NCBI RefSeq assembly: GCF_964204645.1 | Contig: NC_134026.1 | Location: 4,712,001-4,776,000, forward strand | Direction of reading: 5' to 3' | Source: Tubulanus polymorphus | Taxonomy: Eukaryota; Nemertea; Palaeonemertea; Tubulaniformes; Tubulanidae | Length of the DNA stretch: 64,000 nt | Part shown: piece after piece, positions 24,601 through 35,500 of the stretch | Position numbering within the stretch: the stretch's first letter is position 1 | Layout of the letters: each line of letters starts with the position of its first letter | The notes under the pieces: model-generated | Seen by the model: the letters and a program-made list of their open reading frames with translations, nothing else | Databases searched by the model: none | What the model was told of the DNA's origin: nothing | Program-made: the position numbers and the translations under genes

Positions 24601-26509
24601 CGCAGCACTAGGGTCTTTAGAATGCTGAGCATACACATCACAAGACGCCGTATTCTGTGAAATGGATAAAGAATAAATTTCACGAAAAAGAACATTAAAC
24701 CGTTCAACTATCAACGTTGTCACGACGATTCTTCACTTACTAACCTCGATATCACGAATAACCACCGTATTACCAACTACATACAAAAAGTTTTTTCCTT
24801 TCGGATCCGGGCCTAGAACCAAAGCTTGGCCCCGGTTTGTAGCGGGCAAAGCCGGATAGATATTTTCTGTAAGACGAAATTCTGCATATTGAGGATAGGA
24901 CAAGGGTCTACAGGGTGAAAAATGGGTTATAGTTTAACGGATTTTGTGGATTAGGTTTAGAGATTGTATTTCATATCAATTCATCTTGGATAATTGTGTC
25001 ATTTCGGTAATCAAGCATGACTGGTCGGATATGCAGGGTAACCCTCTAAACAGCTAGACGTGTCAGAAAACCCTAATAAATTATCAACACTTAGCATAAA
25101 AATCAGGGCTCCAAAAGTGCCATCCTCTAGATTTAGAAACTATGTGTAGAGAGCACGGAATACAATGATTCGAGAATATACACAATATCCATGTAAGATG
25201 GATAACGAGAGAAATCCCAAAATAATTCAATTAAGGTAAAGATGAAAAAATTAACTTTTGGCAGTGGATATTTTCCCGTATACGGCAGAGTATTTATTTC
25301 TGCTATTTTACCGTACATCGTCGCTGATTGACTGATTTATGCCGCGCATGCGCACAGAGGTGCGCGACTTAGAAATTCAAGGAAAGTGTGGAGAACAGAG
25401 TTAGAGAAAATAGAGCGGATAGAGCGAGACTCGAACCCGGGCCAGTAAATTACTAGTGCAGCGTTATACCTCTAGACCACCGAGCTCGCTGAAAACCACC
25501 CGAATGTTTTAACCATCTATAGTACCTCACCTTATCCTAATCCTATCCCTAGGGGTAAAACGGAACCCTCTGGACCCTCTTCTCACCCTCACGACACTAA
25601 TTCTATCGAAAGCCTAACCCAATATAATGATTTTATTGTTACTTTTTATTAGTTGCTATATATATAGTAATAATGTAAGGTAAAATAGCGGATGTAAATA
25701 CTTTGCCGTATACGGTTAACGAAGTGGCTACTCGTACGAATAATTCCGTAGGCTATTCGTACGCACCCGTCGGATAACTCTGGAATTATTCGTACGGGAA
25801 AGGATAGGGTTAGGGTAAGGTGAGGCTATATGTAGTTAAAACATTCGACCGACTGTCAGCGAGCTCGGTGGTCTAGTGGTATGATGCTGCGCTAGTAATT
25901 TACTGGCCCGGGTTCCAGTCTCGCTCGATCCGCTCTATTTTTCTCTCTAACTCTATCATCCACACTTTCCTTGAATTTTCTAAGTCGCGCACCTCTCTAC
26001 GCATACGCGGCGTTAATCGGCCAATCAGCGACAGTTATTAGCGTACAGATCCTAGTTCCGTACGAATAGCCTCCAGAGTATTTCGTACGGATCCGTACGA
26101 GTAGCCACAGCGTACGGTTAAATATCCACTTTGTTAACTTTTCATCTTTTTGACTGAATTATCGTGGGATTTCTCTCATTCAGTTAGCACGGAATACACT
26201 GACTGTCAGATTGAATTATCAGTATGACTAAGCCAGTATGCGAAGTTAATGACCTGATGACCTAGCCATTAGACACGGCTTAAAAATTATAAAAACTGAA
26301 AAAGGCGAAAAAATGGGTGGGGTGTAGTAGTAGACACATGAAATGAATGGAACACATCCGACACGCTCACGCTTCACAAAACGCTCAACACGCCATGAAG
26401 AAGTCGCGTCACTCGATACTGAAACTTACAAACCGCCAGACAATAGGAGCATATTAACTAGCGCGTGGATTGCAATTACGAAGTCCAGCTTACCTTTTTC
26501 TAACGGCAT
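18637..26509 (-). CDS. WDR1: WD repeat protein 1 / actin-interacting protein 1
   Basis: Fifteen exons on the minus strand: 26509-26494 (ATG, MPLEK), 24881-24745, 24654-24564, 23166-23019, 22626-22446, 22309-22232, 22102-22022, 21882-21791, 21657-21516, 21201-21120, 20569-20413, 19921-19732, 19415-19245, 19122-18978, 18746-18637 (TAA). The sum is 1821 nt, 606 aa, the length I recall for vertebrate WDR1. Hallmark stretches include [47 protein letters not shown] and [12 protein letters not shown]1/AIP1 forms two seven-bladed beta-propellers and works with ADF/cofilin to disassemble actin filaments in the cytosol. The start exon is tiny and is chosen because its phase 1 end fits the internal acceptor at 24881 and restores the family's MPYE-like N terminus. 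One intron, 20570-21119, is AT-AC (U12 type). Introns carry a pearl-like element and a tRNA-like foldback. Confidence 0.95.
20039..20173. repeat. Short palindromic repeat with 'cccagtttcac' ends
   Basis: The left end 'gggcccagtttcacaaaaaa' is mirrored by 'tttttcctgaaactggaccc' on the right, an imperfect inverted repeat around an AT-rich middle. It is in a WDR1 intron. A related arrangement ('cctggacccgctttcacaaa' ... 'ttgtgaaacctggtc') occurs at about 57596-57733. Confidence 0.5.
20570..21119 (-). other. U12-type (AT-AC) intron of WDR1
   Basis: On the minus strand the upstream exon ends ...GGACGAATCT and the intron begins ATATCCTTT (21119-21111), the AT-AC U12 donor consensus. It ends with AC at 20571-20570, and TTCCTTGAC, the U12 branch-point consensus, spans 20589-20581. 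The branch A at 20582 is 12 nt from the intron end. Joining the exons this way yields GRI-C-YWD, aligning without gap to the family's GHINYWD. No GT-AG alternative keeps the frame, because the only nearby GT follows an in-frame TGA. Confidence 0.93.
23411..24280. mobile_element. Pearl/helentron-like non-autonomous element with 146-bp core repeats
   Basis: It begins with agctccgctg (23411) and ends with a hairpin, agctccgctg...cagcggagct (24250-24280). Inside are four head-to-tail starts of a 146-bp unit ('atggctctrtacttttgtag') at 23650, 23796, 23942 and 24088, followed by a short cggacggacg-type microsatellite. Core tandem repeats, an ACGG-like microsatellite and a 3' hairpin are what I recall of the pearl/CvE elements of bivalves, which are related to helentrons. 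There is no Rep/helicase ORF, so it is non-autonomous. It sits in the WDR1 intron between the exons ending at 23166 and 24564. Confidence 0.75.
25422..25490 (-). repeat. tRNA-derived SINE-like block, left arm
   Basis: On the minus strand it reads GCGAGCTCGGTGGTCTAGAG (A box region) and GGCCCGGGTTCGAGTC (B box region), closely resembling a tRNA gene. The anticodon arm does not form a clean five-pair stem with a seven-base loop, so it is unlikely to be a functional tRNA. Confidence 0.6.
25859..25927 (+). repeat. tRNA-derived SINE-like block, right arm
   Basis: Inverted partner of the block at 25422-25490. The A-box region TGGTCTAGTGG is a better match than in the left copy, while the B box has GGTTCCAGTC in place of GGTTCGAGTC. 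The box pattern is closest to glycine-type tRNAs, but the anticodon arm is degenerate. Confidence 0.6.
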
Positions 26510-27074
26510 CTTTCTGACTCAGTAAAGCTTCGGCCTTCGCGATATACAGGAAGTGAAGATTGGGGAAAACCGTCCAATTGGTATAGACTAAAACGTGGAA
26601 CAGGATTATCATTAAAACACGGTATTGGACTAACGTGGGAGTCGGGCACCGCTCAGTCGACATGCCGATAAAGCTACGATCCTAATACATCCACTTTTAG
26701 GGGATCTGTTAAGATCTTTATCAATTTTTTATTGCTATTAAAACAACAGAATTGCTTAATGATGACAGCTCTGGGGAGATAAAGCTAGTCAGCAGCCATT
26801 ATATCAAGTCATTTTAAATTGCACGGGCCGCCGTGATCGCCGTTTCGCGCTGCCGAGCCAGTCGCTTGATTCAATTGTAAATTTTGAATTAGTCTTAAGA
26901 CCTCTTAGACTTCCTTTGGTATGGGTCAGTATCGCTCCCCTACCCGAATTCTACAGGCAATTCGGGAAAAGCTTTAGCTAAGCGAGTTCGAATGTCCACT
27001 TGGCGAGAGTGAAAATGGGTAGCGGGAAAATTAGTCCGGTTGCCTGTCCTGCAACCAGTCTTCTCTTCTCAGTC

Positions 27075-27330
27075 ATTAGGCCCATTTGTTTGAAATCGGT
27101 TTGCGCAAACCAGTTTATATCGGTTTATTGCGCCATAAACCTGCTTTGCCGTAGTGTGAACAAATGCGACAGCACGAAAAAGTCGGTTAGGGTGAGCTTA
27201 CCGCAGAAATTTCCTTATTCGGCCATGTTGGAGAAGTCGGTTTGATGATGCAAACGCTCGCAAAGTGGTTTCCTGACCAAAGACAATTTTCCTACAAACC
27301 GAAACCGATTTCAAACCTAAGGCCTTTTTT
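27075..27330. mobile_element. Putative MITE with 'tttgaaatcggttt' inverted ends
   Basis: The left end has 'ggcccatttgtttgaaatcg' and the right end, read in reverse, 'ggccttaggtttgaaatcgg', giving an imperfect inverted repeat of about 23 bp around an interior with scattered 'aaaccg' words. Only one copy is seen in the window. Confidence 0.4.
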
Positions 27331-27599
27331 ATGAACACTCGATTAGTATGCAAAACCTTTTCATGAGCACTTTTATGAACATTGGTTACTGATCATAATC
27401 GATTAGCATACTCAGCATACTCGCTCGGCGAGCAAGTATGACGATTATCTAATCCAACCAATATGGTGTTCTCGGTAGAAGTCGCTGCTGAGTGGGTCAT
27501 AATTGGATAATTTCTACCTGGCGTTTTTATCAACCAACATACCCGGTTATGATAATTGAGACTAATCGGTTATATAATCTAAATAGCTAATCTATTCCG

Positions 27600-27800
27600 A
27601 TTTTGCTGGTTCATGTACACCCCTGTCCAACTAATTGAAGGTAGACCGGCAACCAGTCTACATACATGAGAGACTTCTACCGTCAAGGGATTCGAACCCA
27701 CTACGCTGAAGCCGTTCCCTGAACCTATCGACCTCAAGAGTCGTTATTAGCCGACCAGAATCCGGTCGTACCGATCACAGCGCTTGTAACAAACCGACAG
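27600..27800 (-). repeat. tRNA-derived SINE fragment
   Basis: On the minus strand a B-box-like GGGTTCGAATCCC lies at 27687-27699, preceded by 'gaggtcgataggttcaggga', which could be a degenerate A-box side. There is no clean tRNA fold. Treated as a tRNA-derived SINE remnant. Confidence 0.35.
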
Positions 27801-28016
27801 TAGACTTCTGTTGGTTTTCCGTTAAATGGACCAATCAGCGAACGTTTTACCGAACAAGGAAGTATTTCGCAAATCGATATATGACGTCATGCGCAACGGC
27901 GCCAGTAATGAAATCACGCTTCGTGAGGCCGGGGCTGGTGGAAGCGAGTTCGGGAGCGATACTGGACCCCGTATACTGGCTGTGATACTGGCACACGTGT
28001 TCGGGTGGATGCGAAA

Positions 28017-28177
28017 GGGGTCATTCATTTATTACGTACGCATTAGGGGAGGGGAGGGGTCAGTGCAATTGCGTACTGTAATGCTTAATGTATATGAAAA
28101 AATGGCCGATTTTGCGTACAGAGGGGAGGGGGTTGAAAAATTCAAATTTTATGCGTACGTAATAAATGAATGACCCC
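28017..28177. mobile_element. MITE copy 2, intact 27-bp terminal inverted repeats
   Basis: 161 bp bounded by perfect inverted repeats that start GGGGTCATTCATTTATTACG and continue TACGCAT (27 bp). The interior matches the copy at 6935-7079. The flanks read 'gcgaaa' and 'aaagcg'. It is non-autonomous; the superfamily cannot be fixed from the ends alone. Confidence 0.8.
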
Positions 28178-28593
28178 AAAGCGATAAATGACAAAACTGG
28201 TCTAAGGTGACGGAATAGTAGTTTGAATGGCAGTTAGAGATAATCACAACTAAGGTTGTCGCCCAAACTAGTTTTATCATTACGCTTACACCCCAAAATC
28301 TAGATCCGGGTTTCGGATATGGAAGATTATCAATCGAGGATTTGGACAAGTTTAGTGAAATGATGATTTAAACAAAGTTTCAAATTAGCGATTTTAGACT
28401 GAAGTTGATCTAAACATAAACATAAAACTGTTCTATGGTCTAAAACTACAATGTGTAACACCGGATCCAGAATTTTGGAGGGAGTTGACATAAAAAACTT
28501 GAGCGGATCACGTGATTGAATCACCACAGATCGCGACGAATAAACAACACAACACAATAATAAATACATTTATTCAGGTTTACAAAATAGATT

Positions 28594-28769
28594 AGGCTAA
28601 AAAAATTGATACCTTGTTTCTCCGCTCTGCTGAGCTTAAATGTTGACCCGGCCGGCCGGCCGTTATGTTACCATAACAGACCCGGCCGCTATAGAAATGA
28701 ACTGTTTACAAATTTTACAAAAATTACCCGGCCGCTGCGGAGAAACAAGGTATCATTTTTGTTTAGCCT
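28594..28769. mobile_element. Palindromic MITE, 'accttgtttctccgc' family, copy 1
   Basis: Ends 'gataccttgtttctccgc' and 'gcggagaaacaaggtatc' are perfect inverted repeats that extend outward through aggctaaa/tttagcct. The interior holds several 'cccggccg' blocks. A second copy in opposite orientation lies at 55916-56104. Confidence 0.75.
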
Positions 28770-29039
28770 TATGCGTTTAAATTATGACTATAAGCCAGCT
28801 GTATTGCATCTCTAATTCTATCAATGACAACCACGTTTTCATTGATGAGAGTTAAAATAAAAAATTAGTATTTATTATATTAGAGAGAGATGAGATAGAA
28901 GTGATTGTGCAAGAGGTTTAGAGGTGATTGTGCAAGAGATTTTATCAAAACATGGCTGTAACTGATAGGATTAAAGAACAGCGACTGTTCTCAAGTTCAT
29001 TCACAAACAGAAAATCAATCATACAATTATACTGGCAAT

Positions 29040-29190
29040 CTGAAATCGCTGGTCATTGCCTGGCCATTGGTCATTTCTGGTCATCTGGCAAATTGGTCAT
29101 CCCGGGTCTTCTGGCAATTGGTCATCCCTGGTACATGTAGTTGGTAAATTGGTCATCCCTGGTCTTCTGCAGGTAATTGGTCATCTCCTA
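29040..29190. repeat. Degenerate tandem repeat of 'ttggtcatccctgg'
   Basis: The phrase ttggtcat(c/t)(c/t)ctggt recurs about six times with variable spacers ('cttctgg', 'acatgtag'). Non-coding. Confidence 0.55.
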
Positions 29191-29899
29191 ACAGGTCAAA
29201 ACAAAATGTAGAATCATTAAGGATACAAGCTGGTCTGCCAATCTAGTCGGGTAAGACGCAGCTCCAAACTCAAACAGTTACTGAGAAGCCGAAACCGAGG
29301 TGAACTAAAGACCCAACGTCACCTGACCTCCTTCAGAGCGGGCAATCTGGGATTGCAGGAGGACTGATTGCCTCCTCAGGATGCACACTGCTACTTAGGA
29401 GGAGGCAGAACTAGATGACGATGATGATGAGGAGGAGGCAGAAATAGTGTGATTTATTTAAATTGTATCCATACACATGTAATACATACCGTTAATGTGT
29501 GTAGCTGACTGTGAAAATCAGTTCTATATCAGATTCTACAACTCCCCAGCAATGATTGACACTGAAATGAAAATAACAGATTCTTCAATTTATCAAATTC
29601 ATGACATAAACTGTTGAAATTCTGTTTTCATACACATACCAGATATCGTGTGAAGTTGAAAATGTTCAGGACCAGGATTCAGTTTTTTTCCTAAAAAGAT
29701 TAAAACAAATTGGAGAATCATTAATTAAGAAATAAGTGTTTCAGATAAACTCTTATTGAATTTGTCTCTGTCGACATACGTCACATGTCTGAATAAACCA
29801 GTGGAATCTGTAGATTGATCCTATACTGTTCACATTATAATGATGAACACTGAAATGAAAAAAAAACAAATTCTTAATGACATCAATTTATCAGATTCT

Positions 29900-30840
29900 A
29901 TTACAGGAAACCATGAAATGTATTGATGGAGGAGTTGAAACATGTTCAGGATCAAAATTCAGTTTATCTTCTAACAGACTAAAACAAAATGTAGAATCAT
30001 TATAACGGTTATCGAATATATCTCCAGCAAGTATCTGTGTCAATCTTCAGCTCACTTCACACACAGCTATAGATCAGAGTTCCTTACAGCGACCACTGAA
30101 TCAACCTAATCATTACAACTGAAATAATGATTACAGATTCTATATGAATACATATGAAGCACATCTAAAACCAAAGTGATAGAAAAATAGAAAGTTGGAA
30201 AATGTTTTCTGACGCAGTTTGATTTGTGTCAGATTGTAACTGTAGAAGTTTCACTCATTGTTTCAGTCTAATAGAGATATAACTGATGTACATGTAACAC
30301 TGACTGTGTAACACTGCAGTCATTTATTCACTTATTCCTCCTCAGTTTGAAGAATGTTTGTTCTCTCATCTTCATTTGCAATAAGAATCATTCTCATCCG
30401 TGTAACTACAACATCGTAACATTTCTACATATTCAATCATAGAGGGAATGAGGAGTATGGCGCTTGGGTATGGAATGAGACAGGGTATGGGAGTTGACAC
30501 GTTAGGGTAGGATAGGACATTGTGACAAGGTAAGGTCAGGTTGGATGATGCAGGGTTGTTTGATATGGCTGGATTAGATGATCAGTTTAATATAGAACTG
30601 TTTGGGGTGGGTGTATGTGGTAGTGTACGGTGTATAGTTAGAGAGGTGTCTGATAACGGATTGAAAGGTTGCTGGTAGAGGGCGGTACAGGTGTGATGTT
30701 TGTATGGTATATGTAAGGTTGGGGGTGGTGTGTGTACTGTGTTAAGGATAGGATAAGGTACAGTTAGGGTAATATGAAAGTGTAAGTTCGGGTAATGTGG
30801 GGTCAGGATGTTTGGTGTTGTTGAGGTGAGGGTGAGGTCG
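29900..30840 (+). repeat. Left arm of a large inverted duplication (empty-site copy)
   Basis: Its reverse complement is found at 32738-32824, 34261-34325 and 35605-36400. Matching blocks include 'ttctgacgcagtttgatttg' with 'caaatcaaactgcgtcagaa', and 'gtggtcgctgtaaggaactc' with its inverse. This copy lacks the two transposons that split the right arm, so it records the pre-insertion order. Confidence 0.75.
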
Positions 30841-31706
30841 GGGGTGGTGTCTGTGGAAGGTTGGGAGGTACATGATGTGATATAAGGGGTGGAGCTAGGA
30901 CAGTACACAGTGTGATGAGTGATTGATGGGGTCGGTCCGTCTCTCAGCCGCCTCCAGGCCGCTCCCTTTGGACATCTCAATACTTCTCCAACCCTCCCAA
31001 TCCCTCAAACTACTCCTCAATTCCATGTGAAATACTAGGAGACGATACCTGCAAGATATTGAATATTAAGACACATCAAAACAATGACAAATCAGTAACA
31101 GTATTTTATATGTGTGTCACATGATTCATTTTAACAAGTGAACGATTCATGAAGCAAATGACGGCAAAATCTTCTGATTCACAAATATCTGAATAGTTTT
31201 TACCCAACTACAAGCTTTACAAATAGCAAACTGATGAGAAATAGACTCTGAACCCACAATAAAATCATTCAAGATTTTCTGTGAAGTATTTCTCTTATAT
31301 TTATCACGTTACACCCAGTGATACATGAAACTCAGCCTCAGCCTCACTCATTCTCACTCTCACTCTCACACACTTTCTTATTTGCCATTTTTTGCAAACA
31401 TTTTTAAGCACGTGAGGTAGGAATAGACCACTGCCAGTAGTGGACTACCCTTTGGAACCCACTTTTGTGCTTGGTGGCTTTAAGCTCACCTTTTTTGAGT
31501 TGAGGTAGGAATAGACCCCTGCCCGCTCGCTAAGCCAGCAGAACACTAAACCTTCGAATTGCTCTCGGACCCCACTCTATATATTTTTTCTTTTTTTGAG
31601 CCGAGGTAGGAATAGATCCCTGCCCGCCATCTAAGCATGCAGGACTCTAAACCTTCGAATTGCTCTCGGACTTCACTCTTTTCATGTTCTTTCTTTTTCT
31701 TATGGC

Positions 31707-31744
31707 TCTGTCTCTCTCTCTCTCTCTATTTCTCTCTCTCTCTC

Positions 31745-31815
<71 letters not shown>
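31707..31815. repeat. (TC)n microsatellite
   Basis: About 108 bp of nearly pure TC dinucleotides with two 'tatt' interruptions. ORFs across it that encode only Ser/Leu are artefacts. Confidence 0.95.
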
Positions 31816-31817
<2 letters not shown>

Positions 31818-32469
31818 CTATGTATCAGTAGCACCTGGCAGTACGTGAATATATAGGAAATATAGTAATTGAACTGGGTTTAAATCCATCTAAATCAGTG
31901 CTTTTAAAACCAGTAGTATAAGGCAGCAGTTCACTATAGTCAATCATATCATAGTTTGATGATATTGTTTATTTGCAACACCATTTGTTCCATGAAAAAA
32001 GTTTCAATTCCTAAATGAATCGATGAATTCAATCTTCAATAGCATCATTCTCGATGTATCTCATATGGAGATTTTGGAATAGTAGGCGCGAGAAGGAGGT
32101 AAAGAAGGTAATGCCAGTCCGGACAGGACCACTTTCTCTGAATCACTACCCCAACATCACCCACGCTGTACTGTCCTATCACCATCCATGTCACCATTTC
32201 CAGACATATATAGAGACTAATAAGACAAAAACAGCATTCTATCTGGAGATTTCTATCTAAAGAAGTTATAGTGGGGGAACTTTCTCCTGGTGAGTGAAAC
32301 GCCAAGAGCATCACTCACCTTTGTTCAAATCAGAAACTGTGGTTCCATCTATTACCCACTACGTAATCAATGACTCTCTAATCAAATAATCCTAAGTCAA
32401 CTGGATTACACGGATCAGACCTGAATCCATTTTTCCAAATTTGCCACTTAGTCATTTTGATTTTTGGTT

Positions 32470-32640
32470 CTAACTGATTTTGGTTCTAAAAACTTAAGAC
32501 CAGTCTACGCTCATTTTGGTTCTATAGCCAATCTAACAACTAAGACCAGTCTAAACTCATTTTGGTTCTATAGCCAATCTTACAACTTAAGACCAGGCTA
32601 AGACCATTCAAGTTCTTTAGCCAATCTAACAAGACTGGTC
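32470..32640. repeat. Tandem repeat, about 57-bp unit
   Basis: Three diverged copies of a unit with 'ttttggttctatagccaatc' followed by 'taacaacttaagaccag'. Non-coding. Confidence 0.6.
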
Positions 32641-32828
32641 TAATGATTTTAAAAGCCCATTTTCTTAGCTAAACTCAAAAATAATTTTCCAAATTTGCCA
32701 CTTGGACACTTGACATGGATAAATTCTACTGAATTCACCCTCACCTCAACAACACCAAACATCCTGACCCCACATTACCCAAACTTACACTTTCATATCA
32801 CTCTAACTGAACCTTACTCTATCCTTAA

Positions 32829-34260
32829 AGGGTAACTGACACTTTTTTTTATTTGAAAATATGATGTATTCTATTGACCTATACACTCATCTTCAACCAT
32901 TCCGTTTCCAAAATGTTTAGTTTATGCGCAATTTGTGATTTTGTAACAAGATTTTTTACCTCATTTCGTTGTTTACATCACTTACTTTTCAGCGTCGGCT
33001 AAATCAGCAGGTGTGCGCTGCAACGTCATTAAAGGCAGAGCTAAGAAATAGCGTCTATAGAAATGCGATGAATTTTGAGGAAACTGTGTGTATTTTCTGT
33101 TATATCTCAATGCCAGATTATTTTACAGCTTTGAAACTGGCCAGGGAGGAAAAAAGATCTATTGTCTATCGCATAAACCTATTTCAAAGAATCACTGAGT
33201 AATTTGAATAGGCTAAATCGATCAAATTGAAGATGCAGATTTCAATCCGCTGCCATGAAGCTATTAAACTACGCTATGCTAAGCTCTCAGCACTGTTACT
33301 GCTGCTCCATAGTTCACCTATAGTTCAGCACCACAAGCATACTATACAGTTCCTTATAAGCGATCACAGATTTCGATCTCGCAAAAGAATAAATAGATTT
33401 ACTATTTTTCATAGTCATTTAAGACTAAGTATTTTGAAAACTAACGCTTCAAAACTCTACAAAAACTTTCAATAAATTTCTGCAGCCTGTACAACAAATA
33501 TTCAAAGGAATTTTTATTTTTAGGAAGTTTTTCGATTAAAGTTTCACGCTGCAGAAGAGTTTTGATAGATACATCACAAATCATTCACAAACATTATTTC
33601 TAAGTTTTAAAATAGGATGGATGAGGAAATATTCTAATTTTGTGACCAAAGCCGCTACCAATACGAGGTATATTTCAAGAAAAGAATTGAAATTGTTCTT
33701 GCGGCTAATTTTGTCTAAGTTTCATCAGTTCATAAGTCAAAATATTCTTAGATCTAACCATGATCTTACTTACTATCACTAAATGATAATACAAAACAAT
33801 GATTTAAACATCCGTGTTCCTTGCTGTCTACTAGAAAATGCCATGGATTGCTATTCAAATCCTATTTTTGCGCTTAGTTTGAACGGATATGGTTCGTTCA
33901 ACAGCTAATTATAATCATTAATATGTAGACTTTCAAAATCAAGAGGCATTTCGTCTCAATTCCAATGCCAAATAGGTATATAATTAAGTTGAATTGCTCA
34001 TGCAGCATATTTCCTATTCATTTCTATAGACGTCATTTCCGAGCCGTCACTTTAGTGACGTAGTTCTATTAATAGACACAGTACCACGCGTTCAGCAGAA
34101 GCAATGTATACACTGAACAGGTGCGCGAACATCAAAATCATCAATTCCGACTACATTGAAAAGATTTTTCCAATTATGAAATCACCTAGCCTTATTGTAT
34201 ACTATAATATATCGTTTAGTGTAAAAAGTAGAAAATCTATAAAAACGTGTCAGTTACCCT
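32829..34260. mobile_element. TTAA-flanked non-autonomous transposon (piggyBac-like), 1432 bp
   Basis: It begins AGGGTAACTGACAC and ends GTGTCAGTTACCCT, 14-bp perfect inverted termini that extend into T-rich sequence. It is flanked on both sides by TTAA (32825-32828 and 34261-34264). The other arm of the inverted duplication has a single TTAA at the matching position (about 30745) with continuous sequence, an empty site. TTAA target duplication is the signature of piggyBac-type transposition. No transposase ORF is visible, so it is probably mobilised in trans. Confidence 0.85.
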
Positions 34261-34769
34261 TTAACACTCTACAAACACCGCCCCCTACCTTACACATACC
34301 ATACCAACATCACTACTACACATCCTCACTCGCAAAGGTCTGGTTGCCTTCCGCTGAAACTCACAAACACTGATCAAACTTGTAACTGCGTGGCTCATGT
34401 CGGTCGCTAGGTCCATAGCGCACACATCGACAGCAACTGAGATGTGTAATCTAGCAAATATTCTCAGGGCAACTCGAATCACGTGACAAATTGCTTTGTT
34501 TTAGTCCGTTGCAACCATGTGTTGTTGATTATAGAGTGCCCACATTGACGGATATGACAGCAACTGAGTACAACTAGTTGATCAAAAGTAGAACATGGGC
34601 AACTGGGTGGAACTTGAGATAGATGGACACTAACCAATCGTAAGCTAACTCACACTGATTGTATCCAGCCAGTTCCTCTCGCGCGCTGAAAACTGCCCGG
34701 CAACTAGTTGTCTCCAATCGCTGTGTCAATGTAGGCTTTAGACCACTGCCAGGCGAACAGGTCACTGCC

Positions 34770-35165
34770 AAGGGTCGGGTGGGTTGCCGTGTTGGCAAAC
34801 AGGTGGTCACTGCCAGGGGTCGGGCGGGTGTTGAGTGGGTGGGTTGCCGTGTTTGCAGACAGGTGGTCACTGCCAGGGGTCGGGCGGGTGTTGAGTGGGT
34901 GGGTTGCCGTGTTGGCAGACAGGTGGTCACTGCCAGGGGTCGGGCGGGTGTTGAGTGGGTGGGTTGCCGTGTTGGCAGACAGGTGGTCACTGCCAGGGGT
35001 CGGGCGGGTGTTGAGTGGGTGGGTTGCCGTGTGGGCAGACAGGTGGTCACTGCCAAGGGTGGGGCGGGTGTAGAGTGAGTGGGTTGCCGTGTGGGCAGAC
35101 AGGTCACTGCCAAGGGTCGGGCGAGTGGAGAGTGGGTGGGTTGCCGTGTGGGCAGACAAGTCACA
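34770..35165. repeat. 60-bp minisatellite, about 6.5 copies
   Basis: The unit 'ggtggtcactgccaggggtc' + 'gggcgggtgttgagtgggtg' + 'ggttgccgtgttggcagaca' repeats with exact 60-base period, the middle copies identical. Because 60 is a multiple of three, every frame stays open and produces long repetitive ORFs on both strands that are not genes. It is strongly G-rich on the plus strand. Confidence 0.95.
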
Positions 35166-35398
35166 GCCAGGTCACATGATTAGACCTTGACCCTTGACCT
35201 GTGGACAGCTCAGACAAATACAATGATTTCCTGTGATGTTTTTTTCCCGATCTGGAACTTAACTTACTCTTTATCGAAGTTTATTGAAGGATATTCGCCA
35301 ACAGTAAAACATGTACCCCTCATTGTGACTGGCATAATGGTAGTCGATTAGAGTTTTCGCTTACCGAGGGTCCAACACAAGAATAATGTATATTTCCA

Positions 35399-35500
35399 TA
35401 ATTTTCATTGGCTGGATAATTCCTCTGTTTTCATTGGCTGGATAATTCCTCTGTTTTCATTGGCTGGATAATTCCTCTGTTTTCATTGGCTGATAATTCC
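35399..35500. repeat. 26-bp tandem repeat, four copies
   Basis: Four head-to-tail copies of 'ttttcattggctggataatt' + 'cctctg', the last one lacking two bases. The unit contains the inverted CCAAT word ATTGG. Confidence 0.85.

Larger units (their letters stand above)
25203..26181. repeat. Long foldback element with a tRNA-like sequence in each arm
   Basis: The arms (about 25203-25555 and 25800-26181) are inverted, diverged copies around a central spacer rich in cgtacg/cgtacgaat motifs. Shared words include 'gagagaaatccc', 'agtggatatt', 'tagaaattcaaggaaagtgtg' and the tRNA-like block. It lies in WDR1 intron 1 (24882-26493). No ORF is present, so this looks like a foldback or an inverted pair of tRNA-derived SINEs. 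Confidence 0.7.

Noticed and set aside
25133-25318. Alternative first exon for WDR1
   Set aside because: The short ORF shows no WDR1 similarity and overlaps the foldback repeat, whereas the MPLEK exon at 26509-26494 fits phase, length and family N terminus.
25422-25927. Functional tRNA genes
   Set aside because: A- and B-box-like sequences are present in both copies, but the anticodon arm does not fold and the copies are arms of a foldback element.
30582-30980. 132-residue Thr/Pro/His-rich ORF on the minus strand
   Set aside because: Low-complexity sequence shared with the inverted arm at 32.7-36.4 kb, where the frame is broken by insertions and substitutions. Repeat DNA, not a gene.
31637-31848. 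Ser/Leu-repeat ORFs
   Set aside because: Translation of the (TC)n microsatellite.
34574-35164. Long overlapping ORFs on both strands (Thr/Pro/His-rich and Gly/Val/Arg-rich)
   Set aside because: They are read through a 60-bp minisatellite; a period divisible by three keeps all frames open. No splice sites or homology.
34770-35165. CRISPR array
   Set aside because: Contiguous 60-bp repeats without unique spacers, in a eukaryotic genome.
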